NCBI RefSeq assembly: GCF_000143845.1
Contig: NC_014363.1
Coordinates: 1,597,186 to 1,661,185, forward strand
Origin: Olsenella uli DSM 7084
Lineage (GTDB): Bacteria; Actinomycetota; Coriobacteriia; Coriobacteriales; Atopobiaceae
Reading direction: 5' to 3'
DNA: 64,000 nucleotides
Each line of letters opens with the position of its first letter. Position 1 is the first letter of the stretch. The position numbers and the translations under genes are program-made. Positions 8,641-17,792 of the stretch are shown in pieces. A model generated the notes under the pieces. The model worked only from the letters and a program-made list of their open reading frames with translations, had not been told where the DNA came from and did not search any database.

Positions 8641-9741
8641 GTGAGCCAGCCCAATCCTTTCACCCCAGCATTTGGCACGGCCCCCGCCATCCTCGCGGGA
8701 CGAGACGCACTGCTGCAAGAGATGCATGGCGCCCTGGAGCAAGGACGGGGCAATCCCAATCTCTCAAGCATCCTGATCGGAGCGCGCGGCACCGGGAAAA
8801 CGGTCTGCCTCTCGTACATCAGCGAAGATGCCGAGGAAAACGGCTGGGTTGCCGTCAGCACGTCCGCCATTCCCGGCATGCTGGAGGACCTCTACGAGCA
8901 GGTTCTGCGCAAGGCGCGGGGATTTATCAAGACGCATGAGGGGGTGCGGCTGACGAGCTTGGGCATTGGCCCCGTAAGCGCTGGATGGGAGCACGGCGGC
9001 CGGCAGGCGAGCAACTGGCGCACACGCATGAGCGATGTGCTCGACGATCTGGGCGATCGGGACGTCGGGCTGCTCATGACCATAGACGAAGTGGACGCCA
9101 GCCTAGACGAGATGATTGCGCTCGCCTCCGTCTACCAGCATTTCGTGCGAGAGGGCCGCAAGGTCGCCCTCGTCATGGCCGGTCTTCCCGGCAACGTAAG
9201 CGCACTCCTCTCGAACAAGAGCGTCTCGTTCCTCAGGAGGGCCCAGCAGCATAGGCTTGCGCGCATCAGCGATGCGGATGTCGCCGATGCCATGCGGAGG
9301 ACGATCGAATCTGCTGGGAAGGCAATCGACGAGAGGGCGCTCTCTGCCTGCATCGAGGCCGTGGACGGCTTTCCCTACATGCTGCAGCTCGTGGGGTTCA
9401 GGAGCTGGCAGGCGGCACAAGGCGATGCGCGCATCTCGCTTGCCGCGGCACGGCATGGCATCGCTGGCGCGCGGAGGGACTTCGAAAGCCATGTGCTCGC
9501 GTCGACCTATCGCGAGCTGTCCCCAACGGACCTGCTCTTCGTCGAAGCCATGCTCCCGGACAAACGAGAGAGCAGACTGGCGGACATAGCGAGGAGAATG
9601 GGCGTCACCAGCCGCTACGCCTCCTCGTACCGCGCACGGCTGCAGTCCGCCGGGGTCATAGATGAGCTTGCCCGCGGCATCGTGTGCTTCAGCTTGCCGG
9701 GCTTTGCCGACTACGTGGCCAGCAGGATGCCAGACGAGTGA
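8641..9741 (+). CDS. AAA+ ATPase with C-terminal winged-helix domain
   Basis: A 366-residue P-loop ATPase. Walker A is GARGTGKT at about residues 47-54; Walker B is LLMTIDEVD near 143. A sensor-like LVMAGLP follows. The C-terminal 100 residues look like a winged helix (a DIARRMGVTSRYASSYRARLQSAGVI segment lies there). This is the general layout of the STAND/ArsA-like 'ATP-binding' proteins often found alone or in mobile regions; a defence or regulatory role is possible but not shown. The GTG start is preceded by the AGGCAAA repeats. It is monocistronic. Confidence 0.75.
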   Translation: MSQPNPFTPAFGTAPAILAGRDALLQEMHGALEQGRGNPNLSSILIGARGTGKTVCLSYISEDAEENGWVAVSTSAIPGMLEDLYEQVLRKARGFIKTHEGVRLTSLGIGPVSAGWEHGGRQASNWRTRMSDVLDDLGDRDVGLLMTIDEVDASLDEMIALASVYQHFVREGRKVALVMAGLPGNVSALLSNKSVSFLRRAQQHRLARISDADVADAMRRTIESAGKAIDERALSACIEAVDGFPYMLQLVGFRSWQAAQGDARISLAAARHGIAGARRDFESHVLASTYRELSPTDLLFVEAMLPDKRESRLADIARRMGVTSRYASSYRARLQSAGVIDELARGIVCFSLPGFADYVASRMPDE

Positions 9742-9871
9742 GTCCCTGGTATGTAGGACCACTTGTCAGATGGTGAAGCGACTCAAGCCCGAGGAATCTC
9801 CGAGACGGGGCCGCTTCCTATGGGTTACCCCACCCGTAGGTGCGTCCGTCTCGACTGCATGCGCTAGCGCA

Positions 9872-9997
9872 GAGGTCAATGAGATGGTGGTCGAGAGCCT
9901 AGCCGTCATCAACCAGCGCGGGGAGACCGTTTTGGTTGCGAATCACCTCCTGATGTGCGACCGTAAGGAACCAGCGCAGCCCAACCAGTCGCACTAG
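9872..9997 (+). pseudogene. Possible remnant of a MaoC-like hydratase C-terminus
   Basis: In the otherwise gene-free 9742-10038 stretch, one frame ends in VVESLAVINQRGETVL followed by LMCDRK and a stop. This resembles the C-terminal strand of MaoC/R-hydratases (NQ-GE-VL pattern). There is no start, and the upstream part is not recognisable. It could be chance; low confidence. Confidence 0.3.
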
Positions 9998-10038
9998 GTC
10001 TTGGAATGTTCAAAAGAGCATCGATTGGAGTACAAGTC

Positions 10039-11202
10039 ATGGGTGTCAATCGCTTCGTCCTCAACACCATCTCGTATCACGGCTCGGGTGCCATCAAGGA
10101 GATCCCCGGCGAGATCAAGCGCCACGGCCTGGAGAAGGCCTTCGTCTGCTCCGACCCCGACCTCGTGAAGTTCGGCGTGACCTCCAGGGTCACCGACCTT
10201 CTGGACGAGGCCGGCGTGGCCTGGGACCTGTACTCCGAGATCAAGCCCAACCCCACCATCCAGAACGTCCAGGACGGCGTGAGGGCCATCAACGAGTCCG
10301 GTGCCGACTGCATCGTAGCCATCGGCGGCGGCTCCTCCATGGACACCGCCAAGGCCATCGGCGTCATCAAGGAGAACCCCGAATTCGGCGACGTGCGCTC
10401 GCTCGAGGGCGTGGCGGACACCAAGAACCACGCCACCTTCACCATCGCCGTGCCCACCACGGCCGGCACCGCTGCCGAGGTCACCATCAACTACGTGATC
10501 ACCGACCCAGAGAGGGTCCGCAAGTTCGTGTGCGTGGACACCAACGACATCCCCGAGGTCGCCGTGGTCGACCCCGACATGATGGCCTCCATGCCCGCGG
10601 GCCTCACCGCCGCCACCGGCATGGACGCGCTCACCCACGCCATCGAGGGCTACACGACCAAGGCAGCCTGGGAGCTCTCGGACATGTTCCACTACGAGGC
10701 CATCAGCCTCATCAGCTCGCACCTACGCGACGCCTACGCCGAGGCGAAGGCGGGCGAGCCCGCCTCGGGCCGCGAGGGCATGGCTCTGGGCCAGTACATC
10801 GCTGGCATGGGCTTCTCCAACGTGGGCCTGGGCATCGACCACGCCATGGCGCACACGCTCTCGGCCCACTACGACACGCCGCACGGCGTCGCGTGCGCTA
10901 TGCTGCTGCCCATCTCCATGGAGTTCAACAAGCCCGTCGTGGCCGAGCGGCAGGCCAGGATCGCCACGGCCATGGGCGTCGACACCACGGGCATGAGCAC
11001 CGAGGAGGCCGCCGACGCGGCCATCGCCGCCGTGCGCAGGCTCTCTGAGGACGTCAGCATCCCCAAGACGTGCAGGGGACTTGTGGAGGAGGACCTGGAC
11101 CAGCTGGCAGATGACGCCCTCGCCGATGCCTGCTATCCCGGCAACCCCCGCGAGGCCACGCACGAGCAGGTAAAGGAACTGTTCCGCAAGATCATGGCGT
11201 AG
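10039..11202 (+). CDS. fucO: Lactaldehyde reductase / 1,2-propanediol oxidoreductase
   Basis: A 387-residue iron-dependent group III alcohol dehydrogenase very similar in pattern to FucO. It has the NAD-binding GGGSSMDTAKAIG, PTTAGTAAEVTINYVITD, and the metal-binding DALTHAIEGY, GIDHAMAH and TPHGVA. It interconverts L-lactaldehyde and 1,2-propanediol, closing the redox balance of fucose or rhamnose fermentation. The ATG at 10039 was chosen because the conserved N-terminus (NRFVLN) begins there. No fucose genes are adjacent, so it may serve lactaldehyde from another deoxysugar pathway. It is followed by a strong hairpin. Confidence 0.88.
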   Translation: MGVNRFVLNTISYHGSGAIKEIPGEIKRHGLEKAFVCSDPDLVKFGVTSRVTDLLDEAGVAWDLYSEIKPNPTIQNVQDGVRAINESGADCIVAIGGGSSMDTAKAIGVIKENPEFGDVRSLEGVADTKNHATFTIAVPTTAGTAAEVTINYVITDPERVRKFVCVDTNDIPEVAVVDPDMMASMPAGLTAATGMDALTHAIEGYTTKAAWELSDMFHYEAISLISSHLRDAYAEAKAGEPASGREGMALGQYIAGMGFSNVGLGIDHAMAHTLSAHYDTPHGVACAMLLPISMEFNKPVVAERQARIATAMGVDTTGMSTEEAADAAIAAVRRLSEDVSIPKTCRGLVEEDLDQLADDALADACYPGNPREATHEQVKELFRKIMA

Positions 11203-11308
11203 GGGCGCGACGCACGGAGGGGCCTGGCTCTGCTCCCATGCCTCGAAGCCGGACGAGAGGACGAGGAAGTTCCGCCCCTGCCCCTCTCCCCTCATCGTAA
11301 AGGAATGC

Positions 11309-11345
11309 GACTTGGTGCCGTCGAATGCCGCGACGGCACCAAGTC
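11309..11345. terminator. Strong hairpin between fucO and the convergent btpA gene
   Basis: GACTTGGTGCCGTCG and its exact complement form a perfect 15-bp stem with a 7-nt loop. It lies between the convergent fucO and BtpA-family genes, a position expected for a bidirectional terminator. No U-tract follows on either strand. Confidence 0.7.
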
Positions 11346-11396
11346 GTCCGGACCGAGCGAGAGATCGGTCACGGCCCGTTGCCAGTCATGTGTCCG

Positions 11397-12233
11397 TCAT
11401 CGCTGCAGACCCACGCGCACATCATGGACGACGTCCATGAACTCTCTCACACGATCGACGTCCACGCGGACGTTGTCGAAGCGCGCATCCTCAAAGCGGC
11501 CCCCCTCCTTGAAGTACGTCCCAACGACGGCGGCATCGCAGACAGAGAGCTTCTCGCGGATGGTATCGGGACGACAGCCTGTATTAACCAGGACGGCTAC
11601 CTCTGGGTTCTTCCTCTTTACGGAGTCGATCAGATCCCTGTCGACATCGGAGCCCGCAGAGGCCGCCGACACGCAGAGCCCATCGGGGTGCGCCTTGAAG
11701 ATCGTCGAAGCGGCGATGTCCGACAGGGCACGCGTATCCAGGCTCCGGTCAGACTCGGGGTTGATGAAGTACAGCATCTTAAGGTCGCCAAGGCAAAGGG
11801 CGGCCTTCCTCCTCATGAGCACAGAGAAGTCGTTGTCATAGAGCCCGCCGTCACCTACATAGACGCCAGAGAACGTGCCGCGGACGAAGGCGGCCTCACA
11901 CGCGGCAGCAAGCTCTATGCACGCAAGTCCGTCGGAGATGGCATCCACGCCGTACGGCACGGACAGCTGGGGCTTGAGTTGGCCGATGACGTAGGCCATG
12001 GAGGCCGGGGTCACGTAGTCCATGTGACGCTGGTACGGAAGGGAGAACTCGTTCGAGACGATGACCCCGTCCACGCCTCCCCTCTGGAGTGCGTCCAGGT
12101 CCCTCTTGGCATGCTCGACGGCACCTTTGAGGGTCCCCCCATTGTGACCGAAGCGTGGGTCTCCGGGGAGCGGGTCAAGGTGAAGCATCGAGATTATGGG
12201 TTTCCTGGTACCAAACAGTTCGTCAATCCACAT
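11397..12233 (-). CDS. BtpA/SgcQ family protein
   Basis: A 278-residue TIM-barrel protein of the BtpA family. Its N-terminus ISMLHLDPLPGDPRF and the GVDGVIVSNEF segment are family-typical. The founding member affects photosystem I stability, but bacterial members such as SgcQ sit in sugar operons and their reaction is unknown. It is the last gene of the minus-strand run that begins with the FrlD-like kinase at 18593, 74 bp after the FGGY kinase. A sugar-phosphate related activity is inferred from context only. Confidence 0.75.
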   Translation of the reverse strand: MWIDELFGTRKPIISMLHLDPLPGDPRFGHNGGTLKGAVEHAKRDLDALQRGGVDGVIVSNEFSLPYQRHMDYVTPASMAYVIGQLKPQLSVPYGVDAISDGLACIELAAACEAAFVRGTFSGVYVGDGGLYDNDFSVLMRRKAALCLGDLKMLYFINPESDRSLDTRALSDIAASTIFKAHPDGLCVSAASAGSDVDRDLIDSVKRKNPEVAVLVNTGCRPDTIREKLSVCDAAVVGTYFKEGGRFEDARFDNVRVDVDRVREFMDVVHDVRVGLQR

Positions 12234-12307
12234 GGTCGACCCCCATCATCTTGGGCTGTCTGCAGAGCTCTTGGACTTGGGCGTACTTCCCCGGGACAAA
12301 CCTGCGC

Positions 12308-13831
12308 CTATCCTCGCAGCTCGTGCATGAGCTCCTTGGTGGCAGGGTACAGCCTGTCAAACACCGCCTGGTATTCACGGTATCTCTCGCAGCTGTCCCC
12401 GTCGGGCTTATACGTGACTCCCGTGCGCACCTTGCTCGCAAGTTCGTCAAAGCCGCTCCAGGCGCCCGTGCCGACGGCGGCCATCATCGCATCCCCATAG
12501 CTGGCCCCGATGCCAATCGAGGGGACGGCGATCTCCTTGCCCGTCACGTCGGCGACGATCTGCATCCACAGGGGGTTCTTGGTGCCCCCGCCAGCAGCCA
12601 TCACCCGCCTGATGGGGAGGCCGTCTTCTTCGAAGATCCTGAAGTGCTGGTTGATGGAATAGGCGACGCCCTCAAGCCCCGCCCGGCAGAGATGCGCGCG
12701 CGTATGCGAGAGGCGAAGGCCAAAGTAGGCGCCCCGCGCATCTGGATCGTTGATGGGCGTGCGCTCCCCCGCGAAGTACGGCAGACAGAGGAGGCCGTCG
12801 CTCCCCAAGGGCACGTCCTCGGCCTCCCTTGCCATTGCTGCGTAGGCATTCTCCCCACGGGCGTCGGCGGCATTCTTGAGGTCGACGAACACAGTGTCGC
12901 GAAGCCACCTCGTCAACGTCCCCGCCGTGTTAGTGCCGGCGGACACATCGAACGTGCCGGGGATGATGAAGCGTTCGCGCCAGATTCGATCATCACTCAC
13001 CAGGTGGTCCGTGACGAGGAACATGTAGACGGAGGAGCCGAGCTGCAGCATCAGGTCGCCCAGTCTGCCGATGCCGCACGAGATTCCCTCCGCGCCCGAG
13101 TCATCCGTTCCGACGGTCACCGGCGTTCCCTCCGCCAGGCCGGTCTCGCCTGATGCCTTTGCCGTGACGCATCCGGCGATGTCAGTCGTTTCGCCGACCT
13201 TGGCCAGCTGGTCTGGCCGACAGACTGGCCCACACAGCCTGGGGTCGGGTCGTCCGTCCTGGCCATAGAGCGGGTTGAAGCTCGCGAGGCCCAGAAACTT
13301 GTCAACGTAGTACTCGCCGGTCAACTTGGCAGTGATGTAGCTCGACCCGGTCAGGAACTTGTGAGCGCGGGCGTGCACGTCAGGCTCGTTCTCCTTGATC
13401 CATAGGATCTTCGGCATCACGTCAGAGGACCCGAGCGGACGGCCGAACCAGGCTCTGATCTGCGTTTCGCCATACATTTCCGTAAGCTCACGGCACTGGT
13501 CGAGGGCGCGTGCGTCGATACCGTAGAGGATCGCCTTGCGAAGGGGGTTGCACTCCTCATCCACCGGAAGGCAGTCTGCGCCCAGCGCGCTTGCCGCGAC
13601 GCCTCCGATCTCCTTTGGGTCGATTCCGCTTTTGGAGATGAGCTCGTTGCTGATCTGGCAAAAGTCATGCCACCATACGGCCTCGGCGTCATGCTCGTAG
13701 AAGTTTGGACGTGGGTTCTCCATGCCATGCCCTACCGCGCTCTGGGCGACGACGCTGGCATCCGCATCAATGAGAACGCCCTTGCTCGCAAACGTACCCG
13801 TGTCGATTCCCATGAAGTAAGCGCTTGCCAT
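12308..13831 (-). CDS. FGGY-family carbohydrate kinase
   Basis: A 507-residue kinase with the actin-like fold. The N-terminal phosphate-1 motif GIDTGTFASKGVLID, the WWHDF region and the C-terminal MAAGGGTKNPLWMQI with the adenosine site are visible. The FGGY family phosphorylates pentuloses, glycerol or other ketoses; the specific substrate cannot be read. The ATG at 13831 was chosen over one five codons upstream because AAGGGA precedes it at normal distance. It follows two GntR regulators and precedes BtpA. An imperfect palindrome upstream may be its operator. Confidence 0.85.
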   Translation of the reverse strand: MASAYFMGIDTGTFASKGVLIDADASVVAQSAVGHGMENPRPNFYEHDAEAVWWHDFCQISNELISKSGIDPKEIGGVAASALGADCLPVDEECNPLRKAILYGIDARALDQCRELTEMYGETQIRAWFGRPLGSSDVMPKILWIKENEPDVHARAHKFLTGSSYITAKLTGEYYVDKFLGLASFNPLYGQDGRPDPRLCGPVCRPDQLAKVGETTDIAGCVTAKASGETGLAEGTPVTVGTDDSGAEGISCGIGRLGDLMLQLGSSVYMFLVTDHLVSDDRIWRERFIIPGTFDVSAGTNTAGTLTRWLRDTVFVDLKNAADARGENAYAAMAREAEDVPLGSDGLLCLPYFAGERTPINDPDARGAYFGLRLSHTRAHLCRAGLEGVAYSINQHFRIFEEDGLPIRRVMAAGGGTKNPLWMQIVADVTGKEIAVPSIGIGASYGDAMMAAVGTGAWSGFDELASKVRTGVTYKPDGDSCERYREYQAVFDRLYPATKELMHELRG

Positions 13832-13854
13832 GAGCAATCCCTTCACACCAGGGC

Positions 13855-13882
13855 AGATAATAGATAACTATACCTATTATCT
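13855..13882. promoter_or_regulatory. Palindromic GntR operator candidate
   Basis: AGATAATAG (13855-13863) and CTATTATCT (13874-13882) are exact inverted repeats around a 10-bp core that includes ATAACTATAC. It lies just upstream of the FGGY kinase start in an AT-rich gap after two GntR/HutC regulator genes. The octamer TAGATAAC found here recurs (inverted) upstream of the permease near 25390, and ACAGATAAC upstream of the lyase near 21790. Function is inferred. Confidence 0.5.
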
Positions 13883-13966
13883 ATACCATCTGACTGATTT
13901 TTCGCGATGGACCACGTTAGCGGTCGGCCGCATCAGACGAGCGGCACGATGGCAGAGTCAGCTGTG

Positions 13967-14692
13967 TCAGTTATTGGCGACCTTGACGGTGAAGAAGCAC
14001 GAGTCACTTCTGTTGTAGGACTGCATGAACTCGATCATCCTACCGTCTGGCCTATAGGTGTAACAGGTGAAGAGCAGCACGTCACGGTCTTCGCCCAGCC
14101 CAAACATCCTTGCCAGCTTGGGCTCGGCGGAAACGATGTCCAGGGTCTGCCAGGCACGCTCCGGGGCAGAGCCATAGAAGCCGTAGATCTCCTGGAGGGA
14201 GAACACCTCGAGATCGACATCCAGCAGGTTGGGGAACAGTTCGAAGGGCACGTAGACATGTTCCAGGGATATGGGCTTACCGTCCGCGAAACAGAGCCTC
14301 TTGATGTAGATGATGTCGTCGTCAGGAGAGATTTCCAGCTCATGGGCGTAGAAGGCTCCTGCCTGGCGCCTCTTTCTCTCGAGGATCTTTACCCCGGGGT
14401 TCGAGAACCCTCCCTCGATGGCCTTGTGGAACCCAGTGAGGTAGTCGAGGTTGCGCTCGATGCGCTTCCCCACGACAAAGACGCCCTTGCCCTGGACCCT
14501 CTTGAGGAGGCCTTCCTTCACCAAGCCGTCAAGCGCGCTTCTCACGGTAAGGCGATTGATCCCGTAGGTCTGTGCCAGCACGTTCTCCGAGGGAATGGCG
14601 ACGCCGGGAGCATACTCTCCGGTGGTGATGCGCCCACGGACAACCTCGCGCAGCTGCATGAAAATGGGGGAGTTCTCATCGATCCTAGACAT
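13967..14692 (-). CDS. GntR/HutC-family transcriptional regulator (first copy)
   Basis: A 241-residue regulator with an N-terminal winged helix (EYAPGVAIPSENVLAQTYGI followed by RLTVRSALDGL) and a C-terminal UTRA effector domain. UTRA domains of this family usually bind phosphorylated sugars or amino sugars, and FrlR belongs here. The start ATG overlaps the stop of the upstream GntR gene by 8 bp, which implies translational coupling. It probably represses the surrounding sugar operons by binding palindromes in the AT-rich gaps. Confidence 0.87.
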   Translation of the reverse strand: MSRIDENSPIFMQLREVVRGRITTGEYAPGVAIPSENVLAQTYGINRLTVRSALDGLVKEGLLKRVQGKGVFVVGKRIERNLDYLTGFHKAIEGGFSNPGVKILERKRRQAGAFYAHELEISPDDDIIYIKRLCFADGKPISLEHVYVPFELFPNLLDVDLEVFSLQEIYGFYGSAPERAWQTLDIVSAEPKLARMFGLGEDRDVLLFTCYTYRPDGRMIEFMQSYNRSDSCFFTVKVANN

Positions 14693-15419
14693 CCCTGGTC
14701 CCATCTTCACTGACGAAAGGCCTGAGTTCGGTACCCAAGATGACGTGACGGGGCATGATCACGTTCGTGAAGTACTCCAGGGGATCACCGTTTTGGTTGA
14801 GCATCAGGCCCTCCTGGAAAAACGCCGGCGCGCCCACAGGGCACCCAAGCAATCCCGCCTCGTCCTCGTCAAGCGACGTGACGTCGATCTTCTCTGACCC
14901 ATGGTCCGCGATGATACCGTAGTCATCCTGGAGCACTCCGTAGAGTGACTCCACGGAATAGTCATGCCGCTCTATGCCATCGCAGCCGCGGGCATTCACA
15001 AGGACGTTTTCGATGGCGGCCTTCTCTCCATCGATGCTCGCGACGCGGATCAGCGCCAGCACGGGGGAGGCGAGCATGACGTGAAGGTGCTTCATTGCAA
15101 ACTTGTCTGCCTCGACAAGCCCGCTGTACACGACGTGCCTGGTGAGCTTGCCGCCCGCAGCGCGAACGGCGTCCGAGAAGCTCAGGGTGTCCTGAAGGTT
15201 GCGCACGATTCTGGGCTTTGCGACGAAGGTGCCCAGACCCACCTTGCTCTCCAACACGCCGAGCTCCTCAAGGCGTTTGATGGCGTTTCTCAACGTCATC
15301 CTGTTCACGCCCCATATCTCGCACAGCTCGCGCTCGGACGGGAGCCTGTCCCCTGGCCCTAGCCCCTTGTCGATGATAAAAGACTGGATGAGTTCGGCAA
15401 TCTCGTCTCTTGAACTCAT
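14685..15419 (-). CDS. GntR/HutC-family transcriptional regulator (second copy)
   Basis: A 244-residue paralogue-like regulator: winged helix with GPGDRLPSERELCEIWGVN and RMTLRNAIKRLEELGVL, then a UTRA domain. It overlaps the next GntR gene by 8 bp, so the pair is co-translated. The two proteins differ enough to suggest they sense different ligands or work as a heteromeric pair; that is inference. No strong ribosome site precedes the ATG. Confidence 0.87.
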   Translation of the reverse strand: MSSRDEIAELIQSFIIDKGLGPGDRLPSERELCEIWGVNRMTLRNAIKRLEELGVLESKVGLGTFVAKPRIVRNLQDTLSFSDAVRAAGGKLTRHVVYSGLVEADKFAMKHLHVMLASPVLALIRVASIDGEKAAIENVLVNARGCDGIERHDYSVESLYGVLQDDYGIIADHGSEKIDVTSLDEDEAGLLGCPVGAPAFFQEGLMLNQNGDPLEYFTNVIMPRHVILGTELRPFVSEDGTRDV

Positions 15420-15556
15420 CTGGGTTCCAGTCCATTCAAAGTATCGTCTCCTGCAACGCCTCCCTGATTACGCCCATATTATAGCCGTTGGTCCACAACC
15501 CCTTTGCGCGGACATGGACCGCTGCGTCACCGGCACACCGAGGCATGCGGAGGCGT

Positions 15557-15985
15557 CTAGTCTCCCATCACCTGAACGATGAGGGTCCTCTCTGACGGAC
15601 CGTCGAACTCGCAGAGGTAGACCTCCTGTGCTCCACCCCTCTCGACCATACCGTCGCGCACGACGAAATGGGCGTGATTCCCCGTGAGCAGGGCCTTGAG
15701 GTGCCCGGTTGGGTTGCCCGCCGTCGAACCGTAGTCCGACAGCATCCTTGCATGGGAATACGGATGGTCCTCTGGGACCAGGCGGGCAAGGAAGGCGTCT
15801 ATGTCGCTCTCGAGGCACTCAAGGGCCTCGTTGGTGGTAATGCCGGCGGTCGTGTGCTTCGAGATGGCGGTCACCATGCCGTTCTTGATGCCGCTCTCCC
15901 GTACGGCCTGCTCGATCTTGTCGGTCACGAGTATGTACTGGTTGTACTCGCTCGTGAGGAACGTGAAGCTCTCTTCGAACACCAT
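15557..15985 (-). CDS. YjbQ / UPF0047 family protein
   Basis: A 142-residue member of the UPF0047 (YjbQ) family: ISKHTTAGITTNEALECLESD and the late NHAHFVVRDG segment with conserved His residues are diagnostic. Family members complement thiamine phosphate synthase weakly, but the physiological reaction is unclear. It lies 6 bp after the amidohydrolase gene and upstream of the regulators, so it belongs to the sugar operon. A catabolic role here is inferred from context. Confidence 0.82.
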   Translation of the reverse strand: MVFEESFTFLTSEYNQYILVTDKIEQAVRESGIKNGMVTAISKHTTAGITTNEALECLESDIDAFLARLVPEDHPYSHARMLSDYGSTAGNPTGHLKALLTGNHAHFVVRDGMVERGGAQEVYLCEFDGPSERTLIVQVMGD

Positions 15986-15991
15986 GGGTAC

Positions 15992-16846
15992 TCACTGCTC
16001 CAAGCCATTGAGGAAGTCGAGTGCGTTGGCACCCTTGATCAGTTCGACCGTGCTCTCCCTGAGTCCCAGCCCGTCCAGTGCGCGTGCCATCCTGATCTGC
16101 TCGAAGCGTGGGCTGTCGCTGCCGAACATCACTTGGTGGCGGAGGCTCCTGTCGATCCAGGTGCTGGGGAGCTCTCGTGTAAAGAGATGCGCATAGAACT
16201 CCCTCGCGCTGTCGAAGTACAGGAGTCCCGTGTCCGCATAGACGTTCTTGTGCTTGACCATGAGCATCGCCGCCTCTTCCAACCATGGCCACCCAAAGTG
16301 GCCCAAGCAGAAGCGCAGCCTTGGCCTGGTCTCCGCAAGCTCCTCGAACTCGACGGGCCTTCCGTACTTGGCAAGCGTATGGGGCTCCCATGACATCCCC
16401 GTGTGGAACATCACCGGCCTGTTGTAGCGCTCGCAGATGTCATAGAGCCCTTGCACGCAGCCGTCCATGGGATAGAAGCGCTGCCTGCCCGGATGCAGGT
16501 TGAGTCCCCTGAGATCCAAGTCGGCGAAGGCGTGCTCCAGCTTGTCGGGCGCCTCGAGGTCATGTGGGTCGACGGCGGCAAAGCCTATGAACTCGTCAGG
16601 CCTCAGGTCGACGAGCCTCTTGACCTCCTCGTTCGTGACGGGCGTGCACCCAGCCTCGCTCAGATAGTCCTGGGGGATGAGGCACATCTTGTCCAGGCCG
16701 GCAAGCCGCATCTGGTTCAAGACGTGTTCGAGCTTGGCTATGCCGTTGAGGTGGATGTCGAGCACCTCGTGGCGCATCTCCTCGCGTCTTGGGTCATCGT
16801 TGATCGGCTCATAGAACGCTGGGTGAGCGTGAACGTCGATGAACAT
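15992..16846 (-). CDS. Amidohydrolase family 2 metal-dependent hydrolase
   Basis: A 284-residue TIM-barrel hydrolase (PF04909 type). Metal-site motifs are visible: MFIDVHAHPAF at the N-terminus, MFHTGMSWE, CLGHFGWPW and the late FGSDSPRFEQ. This family contains decarboxylases, lactonases and amidases. It sits between the FrlC-like epimerase and YjbQ with short gaps. A lactone or amide step in degradation of a sugar-amine compound is a fair inference but the substrate is not visible. Confidence 0.82.
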   Translation of the reverse strand: MFIDVHAHPAFYEPINDDPRREEMRHEVLDIHLNGIAKLEHVLNQMRLAGLDKMCLIPQDYLSEAGCTPVTNEEVKRLVDLRPDEFIGFAAVDPHDLEAPDKLEHAFADLDLRGLNLHPGRQRFYPMDGCVQGLYDICERYNRPVMFHTGMSWEPHTLAKYGRPVEFEELAETRPRLRFCLGHFGWPWLEEAAMLMVKHKNVYADTGLLYFDSAREFYAHLFTRELPSTWIDRSLRHQVMFGSDSPRFEQIRMARALDGLGLRESTVELIKGANALDFLNGLEQ

Positions 16847-16864
16847 GTCTTCCCACCCATGCCC

Positions 16865-17689
16865 TTACTCGTCGAGCATTGCGCGCACATTGTCGATGGA
16901 GCGCCTCGAGTAGAGGCGCGGCTCGCTCAGGTAGTTGGTGACGAGTTCGATCGTCGCGGTCCGCTCGTAGGGCAGATCGCGAATCTCCTGCAGGAGCTCC
17001 TTGTATGGCGTGACGCCCTCGCCTGGAACCAGGTGGGTCGCGTCGACACCATTGGAGTCAGGGATATGCAGGTGGTAGAGCTTGTCCCCGAGCAGCGTGA
17101 AGTAGCTCGTCATCTGCTCCTGCTGGATGAACGGCACCACGATGTCCATCATGCCATACAGATAGTCGTTATCCACGTGCTCGAAGAGGTCGAGGAGATC
17201 GTCGGCGTTCTTGAAGCAGTTCGACTCCTCGGGGGTGAGCGTCTCTACGACGAGCTTCACGCCGACGTTCTTGGCATAGGCGGCCAGGTCCTCTACGGTC
17301 CTGTACAGACGGTCATGCATCTGCACATACGTCGTCTCGTATCCCGCATGCGCAGGCGAGATAAGCATGAAGTCCGAACCCAGGGCCTTCGCCTGGTCAA
17401 GACAGACCTTCAGGTAGCGAACGGCATCCTCGCGCTGGCGCTCGGATCCGATCATGAAGTTATAGGGATAGGCGTTGTGCTCGGGGCAGAAGCCCGTGAT
17501 GGGCACACCGTACTTGTCGCGCAGGCGGATGATCTCATCGATGTCACCATCGGCAAGGTCAGGAGCATATGCATGGGGACGCCCTCCCCAAAGCTCTATG
17601 TAGTCATAGCCAAAGCGCCTGGCGTCGATGAACATGTCTTCGATGTTGTTGCGCTGATAACCTGATGTGAACATGCCGATCTTGAACAT
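16865..17689 (-). CDS. FrlC-like sugar epimerase (fructoselysine 3-epimerase family)
   Basis: A 274-residue AP-endonuclease-2-type TIM barrel. Its motifs follow E. coli FrlC closely: the N-terminal KIGMFTSGYQR, YIELWGGRPHAYAPDL, PEHNAYPYN, SPAHAGYET, the metal ligand Glu in VVETLTPEESN, and HLHIPDSNG with VPGEG. FrlC interconverts fructoselysine and psicoselysine. The ATG at 17689 fits the family N-terminus. It lies between the FrlD-like kinase and the amidohydrolase. The match is from memory of the E. coli protein, but the run of shared motifs is long. Confidence 0.85.
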   Translation of the reverse strand: MFKIGMFTSGYQRNNIEDMFIDARRFGYDYIELWGGRPHAYAPDLADGDIDEIIRLRDKYGVPITGFCPEHNAYPYNFMIGSERQREDAVRYLKVCLDQAKALGSDFMLISPAHAGYETTYVQMHDRLYRTVEDLAAYAKNVGVKLVVETLTPEESNCFKNADDLLDLFEHVDNDYLYGMMDIVVPFIQQEQMTSYFTLLGDKLYHLHIPDSNGVDATHLVPGEGVTPYKELLQEIRDLPYERTATIELVTNYLSEPRLYSRRSIDNVRAMLDE

Positions 17690-17792
17690 ACCCCGTCCTT
17701 TCTCCTGCAACCCCACTGCCAGCCGTTTGACGAAAAGTCAAAGGCCCCTTCTGCCGCTCGGCATCCGATGACCACCCCCATCGGATAGGTGG

